Below are positions 24,529-33,093 of a stretch of 45,214 bases of DNA, one piece after another (the stretch's first letter is position 1; every line of letters begins with the position of its first letter). The stretch spans positions 1-45,214 of the forward strand of contig NZ_BONF01000006.1 in NCBI RefSeq assembly GCF_016862575.1, in the 5' to 3' direction. The stretch is from Catellatospora bangladeshensis (GTDB taxonomy: Bacteria; Actinomycetota; Actinomycetes; Mycobacteriales; Micromonosporaceae). The position numbers were made by a program, and so were the translations under genes. The notes below the pieces were generated by a model. That model was not told where the DNA came from. It worked only from the letters and a program-made list of their open reading frames with translations, and did not search any database.

Positions 24529-26381
24529 CCCCGATGGAAGGGGCGCTGCTCGCGGCGATCATCGTCCTCGCCCTCCTGGTCGCGGGGACGCTGGCGCTGG
24601 GCGTACGGCTGATGCGCCGCCTGAGCGCCCCCACCGCACCGACCGGCCTGCCGCTGAGCGTGATCGTCGACGACCCGGAGGCGGTGGCCGAGCGCGAGCG
24701 CCAGCGCCAGACCCTCACCGAGCTGCAGAACTCCGTCGCCGACGCGCAGGCCGCGCTGGAGAACGAGCGCCGTTCCGTGGCCTCCGCCCGCGCCGAGGCG
24801 ACCGCCGTACGGGCCGAGAACGCCGCGGCCAAGGCCGAGGTCACCACCGCCCGCGCCGAGGCGCAGCGGGTGCTGGACGGGGCGCACGCCGAGGCCGACA
24901 CCGTGCTGCAGCGGGCGCACCGCCAGGCCGAGGAGGACGCCGAGCAGGTCCGGGCCACCGCCCGGCGCACCGGCGAGCGCGAGATCGCGATGCTCACCTC
25001 CACCGCCAAGGAGCAGGCCGCCGAGGCCGAGCGTCGGCTGCAGCGGCTGGACGAGCGGGAGCGGCTGCACACGGCCGAGGCCGAGCGGCTGGCCGAGCGC
25101 GAGCGCCAGCACGTCGAGGAGGCCGAGCGGCTGGCCGAGCGGGACCGGCGCATCGCCGCGGCCCAGGCCGAGCTGGCCAGGTGGGAGCAGGCGCTGCAGG
25201 CCAAGGAGCAGGAGCTGGCCCAGGCCCAGGAGCAGCGCCGCAAGGAGCTGGAGCGGGTCGCCGGGCTGACCGCGGACGCGGCCAAGCACGAGCTGGTGGA
25301 GAGCATCGAGGTGCAGGCCAAGCGCGAGGCCGCGCTGCTGGTCCGCGACATCGAGAACGACGCCCGCGCCACCGGCGAGCAGCGGGCCCGGCACATCGTG
25401 GTCGACGCGATCCAGCGGGTGGCCAGCGAGCAGACCGCCGAGAGCGTGGTCAGCGTGCTGCACCTGCCCAGCGACGAGATGAAGGGCCGGATCATCGGCC
25501 GCGAGGGCCGCAACATCCGGGCCTTCGAGACTGTCACCGGGGTCAACCTGATCATCGACGACACCCCCGAGGCGGTGCTGCTGAGCTGCTTCGATCCGGT
25601 GCGCCGGGAGGTCGGCCGGCTCACCCTGGAGAAGCTGGTGCTCGACGGGCGGATCCACCCGCACCGTATCGAGGAGGTCTACGACGTCGCCCGGTTCGAG
25701 GTGGAGCGGATGTGCCAGCGCGCTGCGGAGGACGCGCTGGTCGAGGTCGGCATCACCGACATCCACCCGGAGCTGGTGACCCTGCTGGGCCGGCTGCGCT
25801 ACCGGACGTCGTACGGGCAGAACGTGCTCAAGCACCTCGTCGAGACCGCGCACATCGCCGGGATCATGGCGTCGGAGCTGAAGCTGGACCCGGATCTGAT
25901 CAAGCGCTCGGCGTTCCTGCACGACATCGGCAAGGCGCTCACCCACGAGGTGGAGGGTTCGCACGCGCTCATCGGCGCCGACGTGGCCCGCCGGTTCGGC
26001 GAGAGCGACGAGGTGGTGCACGCGATCGAGGCGCACCACAACGAGGTGCAGCCGCAGACCATCGAGGCGGTGCTCACCCAGGCGTCGGACGCGTGCTCGG
26101 GTGGGCGGCCAGGGGCGCGGCGGGAGTCGCTGGAGGCGTACGTCAAGCGGCTGGAGCGCATCGAGGAGATCGCCGGGGCCAAGAGCGGCGTGGACAAGGT
26201 GTTCGCGATGCAGGCGGGCCGGGAGATCCGGGTCATGGTGCGCCCGGAGGAGGTCGACGAGATCGGCGCCGCGGTGCTGGCCCGGGACGTGGCCAAGCAG
26301 ATCGAGGAGGAGCTGACCTACCCCGGCCAGATCCGCATCACGGTCGTCCGCGAGTCCCGCACCACGGAGATCGCCCGCTGA
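24525..26381 (+). CDS. rny: Ribonuclease Y
   Basis: RNase Y is a membrane-anchored endoribonuclease that initiates mRNA decay. The 618-residue protein has one N-terminal membrane helix (about 4-26, MEGALLAAIIVLALLVAGTL), a long Ala/Glu/Arg coiled coil (about 45-300), a KH RNA-binding domain with KGRIIGREGRNIRAFE, and an HD domain with the metal-binding HDIGKALTHE. All family parts are present and in order. The ATG at 24525 puts the membrane helix at the very N-terminus and overlaps the stop of a 9-codon ORF with a strong ribosome binding site. The frame is open further upstream to 24390 but without family-like sequence. Two family B repeats lie between its end and gluD. Confidence 0.92.
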   Translation: MTPMEGALLAAIIVLALLVAGTLALGVRLMRRLSAPTAPTGLPLSVIVDDPEAVAERERQRQTLTELQNSVADAQAALENERRSVASARAEATAVRAENAAAKAEVTTARAEAQRVLDGAHAEADTVLQRAHRQAEEDAEQVRATARRTGEREIAMLTSTAKEQAAEAERRLQRLDERERLHTAEAERLAERERQHVEEAERLAERDRRIAAAQAELARWEQALQAKEQELAQAQEQRRKELERVAGLTADAAKHELVESIEVQAKREAALLVRDIENDARATGEQRARHIVVDAIQRVASEQTAESVVSVLHLPSDEMKGRIIGREGRNIRAFETVTGVNLIIDDTPEAVLLSCFDPVRREVGRLTLEKLVLDGRIHPHRIEEVYDVARFEVERMCQRAAEDALVEVGITDIHPELVTLLGRLRYRTSYGQNVLKHLVETAHIAGIMASELKLDPDLIKRSAFLHDIGKALTHEVEGSHALIGADVARRFGESDEVVHAIEAHHNEVQPQTIEAVLTQASDACSGGRPGARRESLEAYVKRLERIEEIAGAKSGVDKVFAMQAGREIRVMVRPEEVDEIGAAVLARDVAKQIEEELTYPGQIRITVVRESRTTEIAR

Positions 26382-26396
26382 GCGCCGCTGGCAGGG

Positions 26397-26462
26397 GAAG
26401 ATCGCTGTCTCGTGTCGAAACCTAAGGTCGACCTCAGGTTTCGACACGAAATAGTGATCTTC
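26397..26462. repeat. Repeat family B, copy B7
   Basis: A palindrome starting GAAGATCGCTGTCTCGTGTC, 15 bases after the rny stop. Inner arms CTAAGGTCGACCTCAGGT extend the stem. Confidence 0.75.
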
Positions 26463-26498
26463 AGGCCGGGCACCGCGGCCAGGGAGCCACGTAAAGAA

Positions 26499-26565
26499 CA
26501 AGATCGCCGTCTCGTGTCGGAACCTGAGCTTAGACCTCAGGTTCCGACACGAGACGGCGATCTTG
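26499..26565. repeat. Repeat family B, copy B8 (perfect 30-bp arms)
   Basis: Positions 26499-26528 pair with 26536-26565 without a mismatch around the 7-base loop CTTAGAC. This is the most regular family B copy and a very stable hairpin. It sits in the convergent gap between rny and gluD. Confidence 0.9.
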
Positions 26566-26593
26566 CACTCTGTCCCCGGACCGGGCCAGCCGG

Positions 26594-26645
26594 GCCACCG
26601 AGCGCGGCCACCGAGCGCGGCCACCGAGCGCGGCCACCGAGCGCG
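26594..26645. repeat. Four perfect tandem copies of a 13-mer
   Basis: GCCACCGAGCGCG is repeated four times without a mismatch, ending 31 bases before the gluD stop. Perfect identity suggests recent slippage expansion and likely length variation between strains. Confidence 0.9.
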
Positions 26646-26676
26646 GGTCGGCGGGCCAGTGGGCCAGCCGGGCGGA

Positions 26677-27579
26677 TCAGGCGCCGGCGCCGCCGCCCAC
26701 GCCCGAGGCGGCCGCGTTCGCAGCGGCGATCTTGGCCGGCGCGGTGGTCACGCCGCGCCGGTCGGCCCGGCGCTTGAGCAGGTGCGCGATCGCGGTCAGG
26801 GTCGCGTTGATCACGATGTAGATCAGCGCGAGCACCATGAACGTCGGCACCACGTTCGCGAAGACCGCGTAGCTCTTGCTGCCCTCCAGCATCAGCTCCG
26901 GGTAGGCGACGATGTAGCCGAGGGCGGTGTCCTTGAGCACGACCACGAGCTGGCTGACGATCACCGGCAGCATGGTCCGCGCCGCCTGCGGCACCAGGAT
27001 CATCCGCATGACCTGCGACTTCACCAGGCCCAGGCTGTAGGCGGCCTCCGACTGGCCCTTCGGCACGGCCTGGATGCCCGCCCGGAACGCCTCGGCCAGC
27101 ACCGAGCCGTTGTAGAAGGTCAGGCCGATGACGACCGACCAGAACGGCTCGACATAGGTGCCGAAGACCCAGAAGCCGCCGAACGACAGGAAGAAGATCA
27201 TCAGCAGCACCGGCACGGCGCGGAAGAACTCCACGATCACCCCGGCGGGCACCCTGATCCAGACGTGGTCGGAGAGCCGGGCGGCGCTGAACACCAGGCC
27301 GAACGCGAGCGCGAACACCATGGCCGTGGCGGCCGCCTGCAGTGTGCCCAGCAGGCCGACGAGCGCGTAGTCCCAGAAGTTGCCCTGCTCGCCGTTCGGG
27401 AGGGTGACGTCCTGGAAGAACGGCTGCCACTTCGCCCAGGTCCACTGCTCGGTGCTGTCGAACGCCCGGTAGATGCCGTACAGGCCGGCCAGCAGCAGCA
27501 CCGCGAAGACGGCGCTGAGCACCCGGTTGCGCATACGGGCGCGGGGTCCGGGGTGGTCGTAGAGGACGCTGGCGCTCAT
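26677..27579 (-). CDS. gluD: Glutamate-type amino-acid ABC transporter permease GluD
   Basis: The second permease of a GluABCD-type importer, with 300 residues. A short cytoplasmic N-terminus is followed by one helix (about 20-38), a loop rich in aromatic residues, and then the HisM-type permease domain (about 75-270) with the EAA-like loop EAAYSLGLVKSQVMRMILVP that docks on the ATPase. The C-terminus is Ala/Gly-rich. The ATG at 27579 has GGAGG 4 bases upstream and overlaps the stop of a 16-codon ORF bridging it to gluC. Glutamate as substrate is inferred from the gluABCD gene order known in corynebacteria. Confidence 0.88.
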   Translation of the reverse strand: MSASVLYDHPGPRARMRNRVLSAVFAVLLLAGLYGIYRAFDSTEQWTWAKWQPFFQDVTLPNGEQGNFWDYALVGLLGTLQAAATAMVFALAFGLVFSAARLSDHVWIRVPAGVIVEFFRAVPVLLMIFFLSFGGFWVFGTYVEPFWSVVIGLTFYNGSVLAEAFRAGIQAVPKGQSEAAYSLGLVKSQVMRMILVPQAARTMLPVIVSQLVVVLKDTALGYIVAYPELMLEGSKSYAVFANVVPTFMVLALIYIVINATLTAIAHLLKRRADRRGVTTAPAKIAAANAAASGVGGGAGA

Positions 27580-27626
27580 CGGGCCTCCAACCAGGCGGCG
27601 CGGGACGGGTTCGGGATGCGGCTCAT
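27576..27626 (-). CDS. 16-codon mini-ORF bridging gluC and gluD
   Basis: The ORF MSRIPNPSRAAWLEAR begins with an ATG that overlaps the gluC stop (ATGA) and ends with a TGA that overlaps the gluD start (ATGA). It has no ribosome binding site of its own and would rely on ribosomes finishing gluC. The gluD ribosome binding site lies inside it. It may simply be a translational bridge. Confidence 0.5.
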   Translation of the reverse strand: MSRIPNPSRAAWLEAR

Positions 27627-28297
27627 CGGCGCACCATCAGGCGGTTGGCCAGCGCGGTGAAGCCGTAGCCGACCGGCACGAGCAGGGCCACGAAGGTCAG
27701 CGCGAACACCAGGAAGATCGCGATCGTCTGGTCGCCGCGTGCCTCGATCAGGCCCTTCATCGCGTTCGAGGCCTCGGCGACGCCGATGACCCCGGCGATG
27801 GTGGCGTTCTTGGTGAGCGCGATCAGGATGCTGCCCAGCGGGGCGACCACCGAGCGCATGGCCTGCGGCAGGATGATCAGCCGCAGGTTCTGGGTGAAGG
27901 TGAGCCCGAGCGCGCGGGCCGCCTCGGCCTGGCCCAGCGGCACGGTGTTGATGCCGGAGCGGATCGCCTCGCAGACGAACGCCGCCGTGTACGCCGACAG
28001 GCCGACGACGGCCAGCCAGTAGTTGTTGACGTGGATGTCCTCGGAGAACTCGACGCCGACGGCGCTGTAGAGCCCGAAGTAGCAGAACAGGATGACCAGC
28101 GTCAGCGGGGTGTTGCGGAACAGGTGCACCCAGCCCGCACCGAAGGCCCGCAGCACCGGCACCGGGGCCACCCGGCACGCCGCCAGCAGCAGCCCCAGCA
28201 CCAGCGCGAGCAGCGAGGAGGCGCCGGTCAGCTTCAGGATCATCAGGAAGCCGTCGATGTAGAGCTGCAGGTTCGCCGGATCGGAGAAGACGTCCAT
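27623..28297 (-). CDS. gluC: Glutamate-type amino-acid ABC transporter permease GluC
   Basis: A 224-residue permease of the HisM/GluC type with about five membrane helices. The docking loop AEAARALGLTFTQNLRLIIL is clear. WVHLFRNTPLTLVILFCYFG is the typical second-helix region of polar amino-acid permeases. The ATG at 28297 follows GGGCGAGG. It lies 78 bases downstream of gluB, separated by a strong hairpin, and is bridged to gluD by a mini-ORF. Confidence 0.9.
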   Translation of the reverse strand: MDVFSDPANLQLYIDGFLMILKLTGASSLLALVLGLLLAACRVAPVPVLRAFGAGWVHLFRNTPLTLVILFCYFGLYSAVGVEFSEDIHVNNYWLAVVGLSAYTAAFVCEAIRSGINTVPLGQAEAARALGLTFTQNLRLIILPQAMRSVVAPLGSILIALTKNATIAGVIGVAEASNAMKGLIEARGDQTIAIFLVFALTFVALLVPVGYGFTALANRLMVRR

Positions 28298-28331
28298 CCT
28301 CGCCCTTCAGAAAACTCGGTCGTCACGACAA

Positions 28332-28369
28332 GCGGGTGGGACGGGCGGCGAAACGCCCGTCCCACCCGC
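28332..28369 (-). terminator. Intercistronic hairpin between gluB and gluC
   Basis: GCGGGTGGGACGGGCG (28332-28347) pairs perfectly with CGCCCGTCCCACCCGC (28354-28369) around GCGAAA. On the transcript it starts 6 bases after the gluB stop. There is no T run. It is probably a partial terminator or mRNA-stabilising stem that raises gluB expression relative to the permease genes. Confidence 0.75.
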
Positions 28370-28375
28370 CGATGA

Positions 28376-29236
28376 TCACGCGGGGCAGTTGGTCAGCTTG
28401 CTGACGTCCAGGGTCGGCGCCGGGGTGCCGCTCTTGCCGAGCGTCGCGTCCCAGGCCGCCTTGTACGAGCCGTCGGCGACCGACGCCTTCAGGATGTCGT
28501 TGATCTTCGTGCAGCCGGCCTTGTCCTCCAGCTTCAGGCCGATGCCGTACGGCTCCGACGAGAACGGCTTGCCGACGACCTTGAACTTGCCCGCGTACTG
28601 CGCCTGCGAGGCGTAGCCGGCGAGGATGATGTCGTCGGTGGTCACCGCGTCGACGGTGCCGTTGGCCAGCGCCTCGACGCACTTGGAGTACGCGTCGAAC
28701 TCCTGCAGCTGCGCCTGCGGGTACTTCTCCTTGATCCGCTTGGCCGGGGTCGAGCCCGCCACCGAGCAGACCTTCTTGCCGGCCAGGTCGTCCGGGCCGG
28801 TGATCGCGGACGCGGTCGGCACCAGCAGGTCCTGGCCCGCGGTGTAGTACGGGCCGGCGAAGTTGACCTTCTTCTTCCGGTCGTCGTTGATGGTGTAGGT
28901 GGCCACCACGATGTCCACCTGGCCGGACTGGATGAACGGCTCACGGTTGGCCGACACCGTCGTCACGTAGGTGTTCTTCGCCGGGTCGCCGCCGAGGCCC
29001 TTCGCGATGATCTTCGCGATCTCGATGTCGAAGCCCTCGTAGGTGCTGCCGGTCTGCAGGCCGAGGCCGGGCTGGTCCGCCTTCACGCCGAACTTCAGCG
29101 TGCCGGCGGTCGCCTTGCCGACCAGCGGGCTCTCGCCCGACGGGGTGCCCGGGGTCTCGCTCTCGCTGCCGCACGCGGCGACGCCGAGCGCGAGCACGGC
29201 CACGGCCGCGACGGCGGCCAGACGCTTCATACGCAT
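28376..29236 (-). CDS. gluB: Glutamate-binding lipoprotein GluB
   Basis: The extracytoplasmic substrate-binding protein of the importer, 286 residues. A lipoprotein signal is obvious: a basic start, a hydrophobic stretch and the lipobox LGVAAC with C22 as the lipid anchor. A Ser/Gly/Pro linker is followed by a type-2 periplasmic-binding fold (LKFGVKADQPGLGLQTGSTY, then GFDIEIAKIIAKGLG, then CSVAGSTPAKRI). The ATG at 29236 has GGGAGGGA about 10 bases upstream; a second ATG at 29230 is also possible. The strong hairpin beyond the stop probably protects this mRNA. Confidence 0.92.
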   Translation of the reverse strand: MRMKRLAAVAAVAVLALGVAACGSESETPGTPSGESPLVGKATAGTLKFGVKADQPGLGLQTGSTYEGFDIEIAKIIAKGLGGDPAKNTYVTTVSANREPFIQSGQVDIVVATYTINDDRKKKVNFAGPYYTAGQDLLVPTASAITGPDDLAGKKVCSVAGSTPAKRIKEKYPQAQLQEFDAYSKCVEALANGTVDAVTTDDIILAGYASQAQYAGKFKVVGKPFSSEPYGIGLKLEDKAGCTKINDILKASVADGSYKAAWDATLGKSGTPAPTLDVSKLTNCPA

Positions 29237-29320
29237 GGAAATAGTCCCTCCCTCATCAGCCCGGCCCCACGGTCAGCGGCGCCGGAGTTCACAGCCGCCG
29301 TCGGTCACGACGACGGAGTC

Positions 29321-30064
29321 TCAGTGCTGCAGGACCTTCGACAGGAAGTCCCGCGCCCGCTCGCTCCTGGGGTTGCCGAAGAACTCGGCGGGCGGCGCCT
29401 GCTCGACGAGCTGGCCGTCGGCCATGAAGGCGACCCGGTCGGCCGCGGCGCGGGCGAAGCCCATCTCGTGGGTCACCACGATCATGGTCATGCCCTCCTT
29501 GGCCAGCGAGGTCATCACGTCCAGCACCTCGCCGACCATCTCCGGGTCGAGCGCGCTGGTCGGCTCGTCGAAGAGCATCGCCTTGGGCTGCATCGCCAGG
29601 GCGCGGGCGATCGCGGCCCGCTGCTGCTGGCCGCCGGACAGCTGCACCGGCAGCTTGTCGGCCTGGCTCGCGATGCCCACCCGGTCGAGCAGGGACAGGG
29701 CGCGCTCGCGGGTCACCGCCTTGCTCTCCTTGCGCACCTTGACCGGCCCGAGCATGACGTTCTCGAGGATGCTCATGTGCGCGAACAGGTTGAACGACTG
29801 GAAGACCATGCCCACCTCGCTGCGCAGCCGCGCCAGCGCGCGGCCCTCCGCGGGCAGCTCCTTGCCGTCGAAGCGGATGGAGCCCGAGTTGATCGTCTCC
29901 AGCCGGTTGATCGCGCGGCACAGCGTCGACTTGCCGGAGCCGGACGGGCCGATCACCACGACCACCTCGCCCCGGTCGACGGTGAGACTCACCTCGCGCA
30001 GCACGTGCAGGTCTCCGAACCACTTGTTCACCGCGTCCAGCACAATGAGCGGTTCGTGGGACAT
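29321..30064 (-). CDS. gluA: Glutamate-type amino-acid ABC transporter ATP-binding protein GluA
   Basis: The 247-residue ATPase of the importer. Walker [10 protein letters not shown] (39-47), the Q-loop in VFQSFNLF, signature LSGGQQQR (142-149), Walker [15 protein letters not shown] and the H-loop in VTHEMGFA are all intact. The sequence closely follows the GlnQ/GluA group of polar amino-acid ATPases. The ATG at 30064 is used; the frame is open upstream to 30148 without family-like sequence. It is the first gene of gluABCD and divergent from miaB across a 146-base promoter region. TAAGGT on the minus strand near 30110 is a possible -10. Confidence 0.92.
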   Translation of the reverse strand: MSHEPLIVLDAVNKWFGDLHVLREVSLTVDRGEVVVVIGPSGSGKSTLCRAINRLETINSGSIRFDGKELPAEGRALARLRSEVGMVFQSFNLFAHMSILENVMLGPVKVRKESKAVTRERALSLLDRVGIASQADKLPVQLSGGQQQRAAIARALAMQPKAMLFDEPTSALDPEMVGEVLDVMTSLAKEGMTMIVVTHEMGFARAAADRVAFMADGQLVEQAPPAEFFGNPRSERARDFLSKVLQH

Positions 30065-30193
30065 GCCACCGTCCTTTCGGCGTCCGTACATCGTCGTCTC
30101 AGTGACCTTAGAACGGCCGACACGACAGGCAGGCTGCTGGATGGTCACGAGCGGGTAACTCTCCCGGATTCCCTACCCGCGCGCGGCACCGGA

Positions 30194-30199
30194 TACCCT
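30194..30199 (+). promoter_or_regulatory. Putative -10 box of miaB
   Basis: TACCCT lies 11 bases before the miaB ATG, leaving a leader of only about 5 bases. No -35 is evident and no strong ribosome binding site is present. Confidence 0.4.
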
Positions 30200-30210
30200 G
30201 GTCGGTTGAG

Positions 30211-31743
30211 ATGACTACCCAGCCTGAAACCCAGCTCACACCCGCCCGCACCTACGAGGTGCGCACGTACGGGTGCCAGATGAACGTGCACGACTCCGAG
30301 CGCATCTCGGGCCTGCTCGACGGCGCGGGCTACGTCCGGCTGGACCCCGCCGCCGACCCCGGCCGCACCCCCGACGTGGTGGTCTTCAACACCTGTGCGG
30401 TACGCGAGAACGCCGACAACCGCCTCTACGGCAACCTCGGCCACCTGCGCCCGGTGAAGGACAAGCACCCGGGGATGCAGATCGCCGTCGGCGGCTGCCT
30501 GGCCCAGAAGGACCAGGGCGAGATCGTCAAGAAGGCGCCCTGGGTCGACGTGGTGTTCGGCACCCACAACATCGGCTCGCTGCCGGTGCTGCTGGAGCGC
30601 GCCCGGCACAACGAGCAGGCGCAGGTCGAGCTGCTGGAGTCGCTGGAGGTGTTCCCCTCCACGCTGCCGACCCGGCGCGAGTCGACCTACTCCGGCTGGG
30701 TGTCGATCTCGGTGGGCTGCAACAACACCTGCACCTTCTGCATCGTGCCCAGCCTGCGCGGCAAGGAGAAGGACCGCCGCCCCGGCGACGTGCTCGCCGA
30801 GGTCGAGGCGCTGGTCGCCGAGGGCGTGCTGGAGGTGACCCTGCTCGGCCAGAACGTCAACACGTACGGCGTCGAGTTCGGCGACCGGCTCGCGTTCGGC
30901 AAGCTGCTGCGCGCCACCGGGCAGCTGCGCGAGAAGGGCCTGGAGCGGGTGCGCTTCACCAGCCCGCACCCGGCCGCGTTCACCGACGACGTGATCGAGG
31001 CGATGGCCGAGACCGAGAACGTGTGCCACCAGCTGCACATGCCGCTGCAGTCGGGCTCCGACGCGGTGCTGCGGGCGATGAAGCGCTCGTACCGGTCCGA
31101 CCGCTACCTGTCGATCATCGAGAACGTGCGGGCGGCCATGCCGGACGCGGCGATCACCACGGACATCATCGTCGGCTTCCCCGGCGAGACCGACGCGGAC
31201 TTCGAGGAGACGCTGCGGGTGGTCCGCGAGTCGCGGTTCGCCAGCGCGTTCACCTTCCAGTACTCGATCCGCCCCGGCACGCCCGCCGCCACGATGGAGA
31301 ACCAGGTGCCCAAGGCGGTGGTGCAGGAGCGGTACGACCGGCTCATCGCCACCCTGGAGGAGATCACCTGGGCGGAGAACAAGAAGCTGGTCGGCCGCGA
31401 GGTCGAGGTGCTCGTCGCGGTCGGCGAGGGCCGCAAGGACCAGGCCACCGGCCGTATGTCCGGCCGGGCCCGCGACGGCCGCCTGGTGCACTTCGCGGTC
31501 TCCCCGGAGCAGGCCGCGGCGGTCCGCCCCGGCGACATCGTGCACACGGTCGTCAGCTACGCCGCCCCGCACCACCTGAACTGCGACGGCGCCCTGGTCT
31601 CCCACCGCCGCACCCGCGCGGGCGACGCCTACGAGGCCGGCCGCGCCGTCCGCACCCCCGGCGTCCTCCTCGGCCTCCCCACCATCGGCAAGCCCCCCAC
31701 CCAGCCCGCCCCCACCGGCGGCGGCGCCTGCGCCACCTGCTGA
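30211..31743 (+). CDS. miaB: tRNA-2-methylthio-N6-dimethylallyladenosine synthase MiaB
   Basis: MiaB adds a methylthio group to i6A37 of tRNAs using two iron-sulfur clusters. The 510-residue protein has the MTTase cysteines C22 ([12 protein letters not shown]), C62 (NTCAVREN) and C96 (GGCLAQKD). It also has the radical SAM motif C170-x3-C174-x2-C177 ([12 protein letters not shown]) and a C-terminal TRAM region ending near 455. The [10 protein letters not shown] motif distinguishes it from RimO. The tail beyond 470 is Pro/Gly-rich and ends GGACATC. The prenyl group it needs is made by MiaA, encoded at 42882. Confidence 0.95.
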   Translation: MTTQPETQLTPARTYEVRTYGCQMNVHDSERISGLLDGAGYVRLDPAADPGRTPDVVVFNTCAVRENADNRLYGNLGHLRPVKDKHPGMQIAVGGCLAQKDQGEIVKKAPWVDVVFGTHNIGSLPVLLERARHNEQAQVELLESLEVFPSTLPTRRESTYSGWVSISVGCNNTCTFCIVPSLRGKEKDRRPGDVLAEVEALVAEGVLEVTLLGQNVNTYGVEFGDRLAFGKLLRATGQLREKGLERVRFTSPHPAAFTDDVIEAMAETENVCHQLHMPLQSGSDAVLRAMKRSYRSDRYLSIIENVRAAMPDAAITTDIIVGFPGETDADFEETLRVVRESRFASAFTFQYSIRPGTPAATMENQVPKAVVQERYDRLIATLEEITWAENKKLVGREVEVLVAVGEGRKDQATGRMSGRARDGRLVHFAVSPEQAAAVRPGDIVHTVVSYAAPHHLNCDGALVSHRRTRAGDAYEAGRAVRTPGVLLGLPTIGKPPTQPAPTGGGACATC

Positions 31744-31752
31744 CCCGCCCCT

Positions 31753-31830
31753 AGATCATCCGACTTGCCTGGCACATGGGCGTATCTTGACGCCGCATTC
31801 GCCCACTTGCCAGGCAAGTCGAGCGATCAT
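31753..31830. repeat. Repeat family C, copy C2
   Basis: A palindrome related to 6318-6400, with inner arms CGACTTGCCTGGCA and TGCCAGGCAAGTCG. It starts 9 bases after the miaB stop and separates miaB from the Ebo-like operon. Confidence 0.75.
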
Positions 31831-31860
31831 GGGCCGGTGGACACGCGGGGTTGAGCTGCG

Positions 31861-31888
31861 TAGACATTTCGTAAACGGGCATTAGGGT
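31861..31888 (+). promoter_or_regulatory. Putative promoter of the Ebo-like operon
   Basis: TAGACA (31861-31866) and TAGGGT (31883-31888) are separated by 16 bases in an AT-richer stretch. The predicted start would leave a leader of about 65 bases before the ATG at 31960. The -35 differs from TTGACA at one position. Confidence 0.45.
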
Positions 31889-31959
31889 TGAATCCCGGTA
31901 TTGTTGGCGAAATCAAGTAATCTGTCTTGGTTTCTCCTTCATCTCCCCGGGAGACTGGC

Positions 31960-33093
31960 ATGCGAACTGGTGTTTGGCTGGTCGGAGGGCGGGGGTCGGT
32001 CGCCGTCACCAGCATGGCCGGAGCCGTCGCGCTGCGCGCGGGGCTCGCCGAGCCCACCGGATGTGTCACGGAACTGCCGCAGCTGCACAGCCCCGCCCTG
32101 CCGGGCCTAGCCGATCTCGTCTTCGGCGGGCACGACGTGATCGCGACGCCGCTGTCCAAGCGGGCCGAGGCGCTCGCCGACGCCGGGGTGCTGCCCGGCC
32201 GCCTGGTCACCGCGGTGCAGCCGGACCTGGCCGCGCTCGACGCCGAGGTGCGCCCCGCGCCCCGGGGCGCGACACAGGCCGAGACGGCCGCGCTGATCGC
32301 CGCCGACCTCGACGACTTCCGCCGGCGGCACGAGCTGGGCCGCGTCGTCATGATGAACGTGGCCTCCACCGAGGCCGCCGCCGCGCCGCACGAGGCGCAC
32401 GCCGCGCTCGACCTGCTGCACAAGGCCCTGCGCGGCGACGCGGCCGTGCTGCCGCCCAGCTCGCTGTACGCGTACGCGGCGTTCACGGCGGGCTGCTCGT
32501 ACGTCGACTTCACCCCGTCCACCGGGGCGCGGCTGCCCGCGCTGGCGCAGCTGGCCTACGAGCGCGGGGTGCCGTACGCCGGGCACGACGGCAAGACGGG
32601 GGAGACCCTGGTCAAGTCGGTGCTCGCGCCGATGTTCGCGATGCGCAACCTGCACGTGCGCAGCTGGTCCGGGGCGAACCTGCTCGGCGGCGGGGACGGC
32701 GCCAACCTGGCCCAGCCCGCGCCGAACGCGGCCAAGGCCGCCAGCAAGCAGCGGGTGCTGGCCGAGACGCTGGGCTACCAGCCGCAGGGTGACACGCGCA
32801 TCGAGTACGTCGCCGATCTCGGTGAGTTCAAGACCGCGTGGGACCTGGTCACGTTCACCGGGTTCCTGGGCACGCCGATGCGGCTCGACTTCACCTGGCA
32901 CGGCTGCGACTCGGCGCTGGCCGCGCCGCTGGTGCTGGACCTGGTCCGGCTCACCGCCGCCGCGCACCGGGCCGGGCGCACCGGCCCGCTGCCGGAGCTG
33001 GCGTTCTTCTTCAAGGACCCGCTGGGCGACGTGCCGCACGGCCTCGCCGCGCAGTGGGACGCCCTGGTCGGCCTCGTGGAGGGCCTCGCGTGA
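31960..33093 (+). CDS. Inositol-3-phosphate synthase-like cyclase of the Ebo-like operon
   Basis: This 377-residue protein resembles myo-inositol-phosphate synthase, which uses NAD to cyclise glucose 6-phosphate to inositol 3-phosphate. An N-terminal Rossmann start (VWLVGGRGSVAVTSMAG) is visible. The GAPDH-like domain motifs follow: GHDGKTGETLVKS near residue 209, LGGGDGANLAQ near 245, and DSALAAPLVLDLV near 317. It belongs to the short actinobacterial group rather than the long eukaryotic form. The ATG at 31960 follows GGGAGAC. It is the first gene of six with overlapping ends (GTGA with the next gene). It occupies the cyclase role played by EboD in classical Ebo clusters. The true substrate could be another sugar phosphate. 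Confidence 0.85.
   Translation: MRTGVWLVGGRGSVAVTSMAGAVALRAGLAEPTGCVTELPQLHSPALPGLADLVFGGHDVIATPLSKRAEALADAGVLPGRLVTAVQPDLAALDAEVRPAPRGATQAETAALIAADLDDFRRRHELGRVVMMNVASTEAAAAPHEAHAALDLLHKALRGDAAVLPPSSLYAYAAFTAGCSYVDFTPSTGARLPALAQLAYERGVPYAGHDGKTGETLVKSVLAPMFAMRNLHVRSWSGANLLGGGDGANLAQPAPNAAKAASKQRVLAETLGYQPQGDTRIEYVADLGEFKTAWDLVTFTGFLGTPMRLDFTWHGCDSALAAPLVLDLVRLTAAAHRAGRTGPLPELAFFFKDPLGDVPHGLAAQWDALVGLVEGLA

Noticed and set aside
24327-26624. 765-codon minus-strand ORF opposite rny
   Set aside because: It is antisense to RNase Y and has Leu/His/Gly-rich, repeat-like translation that mirrors the coiled-coil coding sequence.
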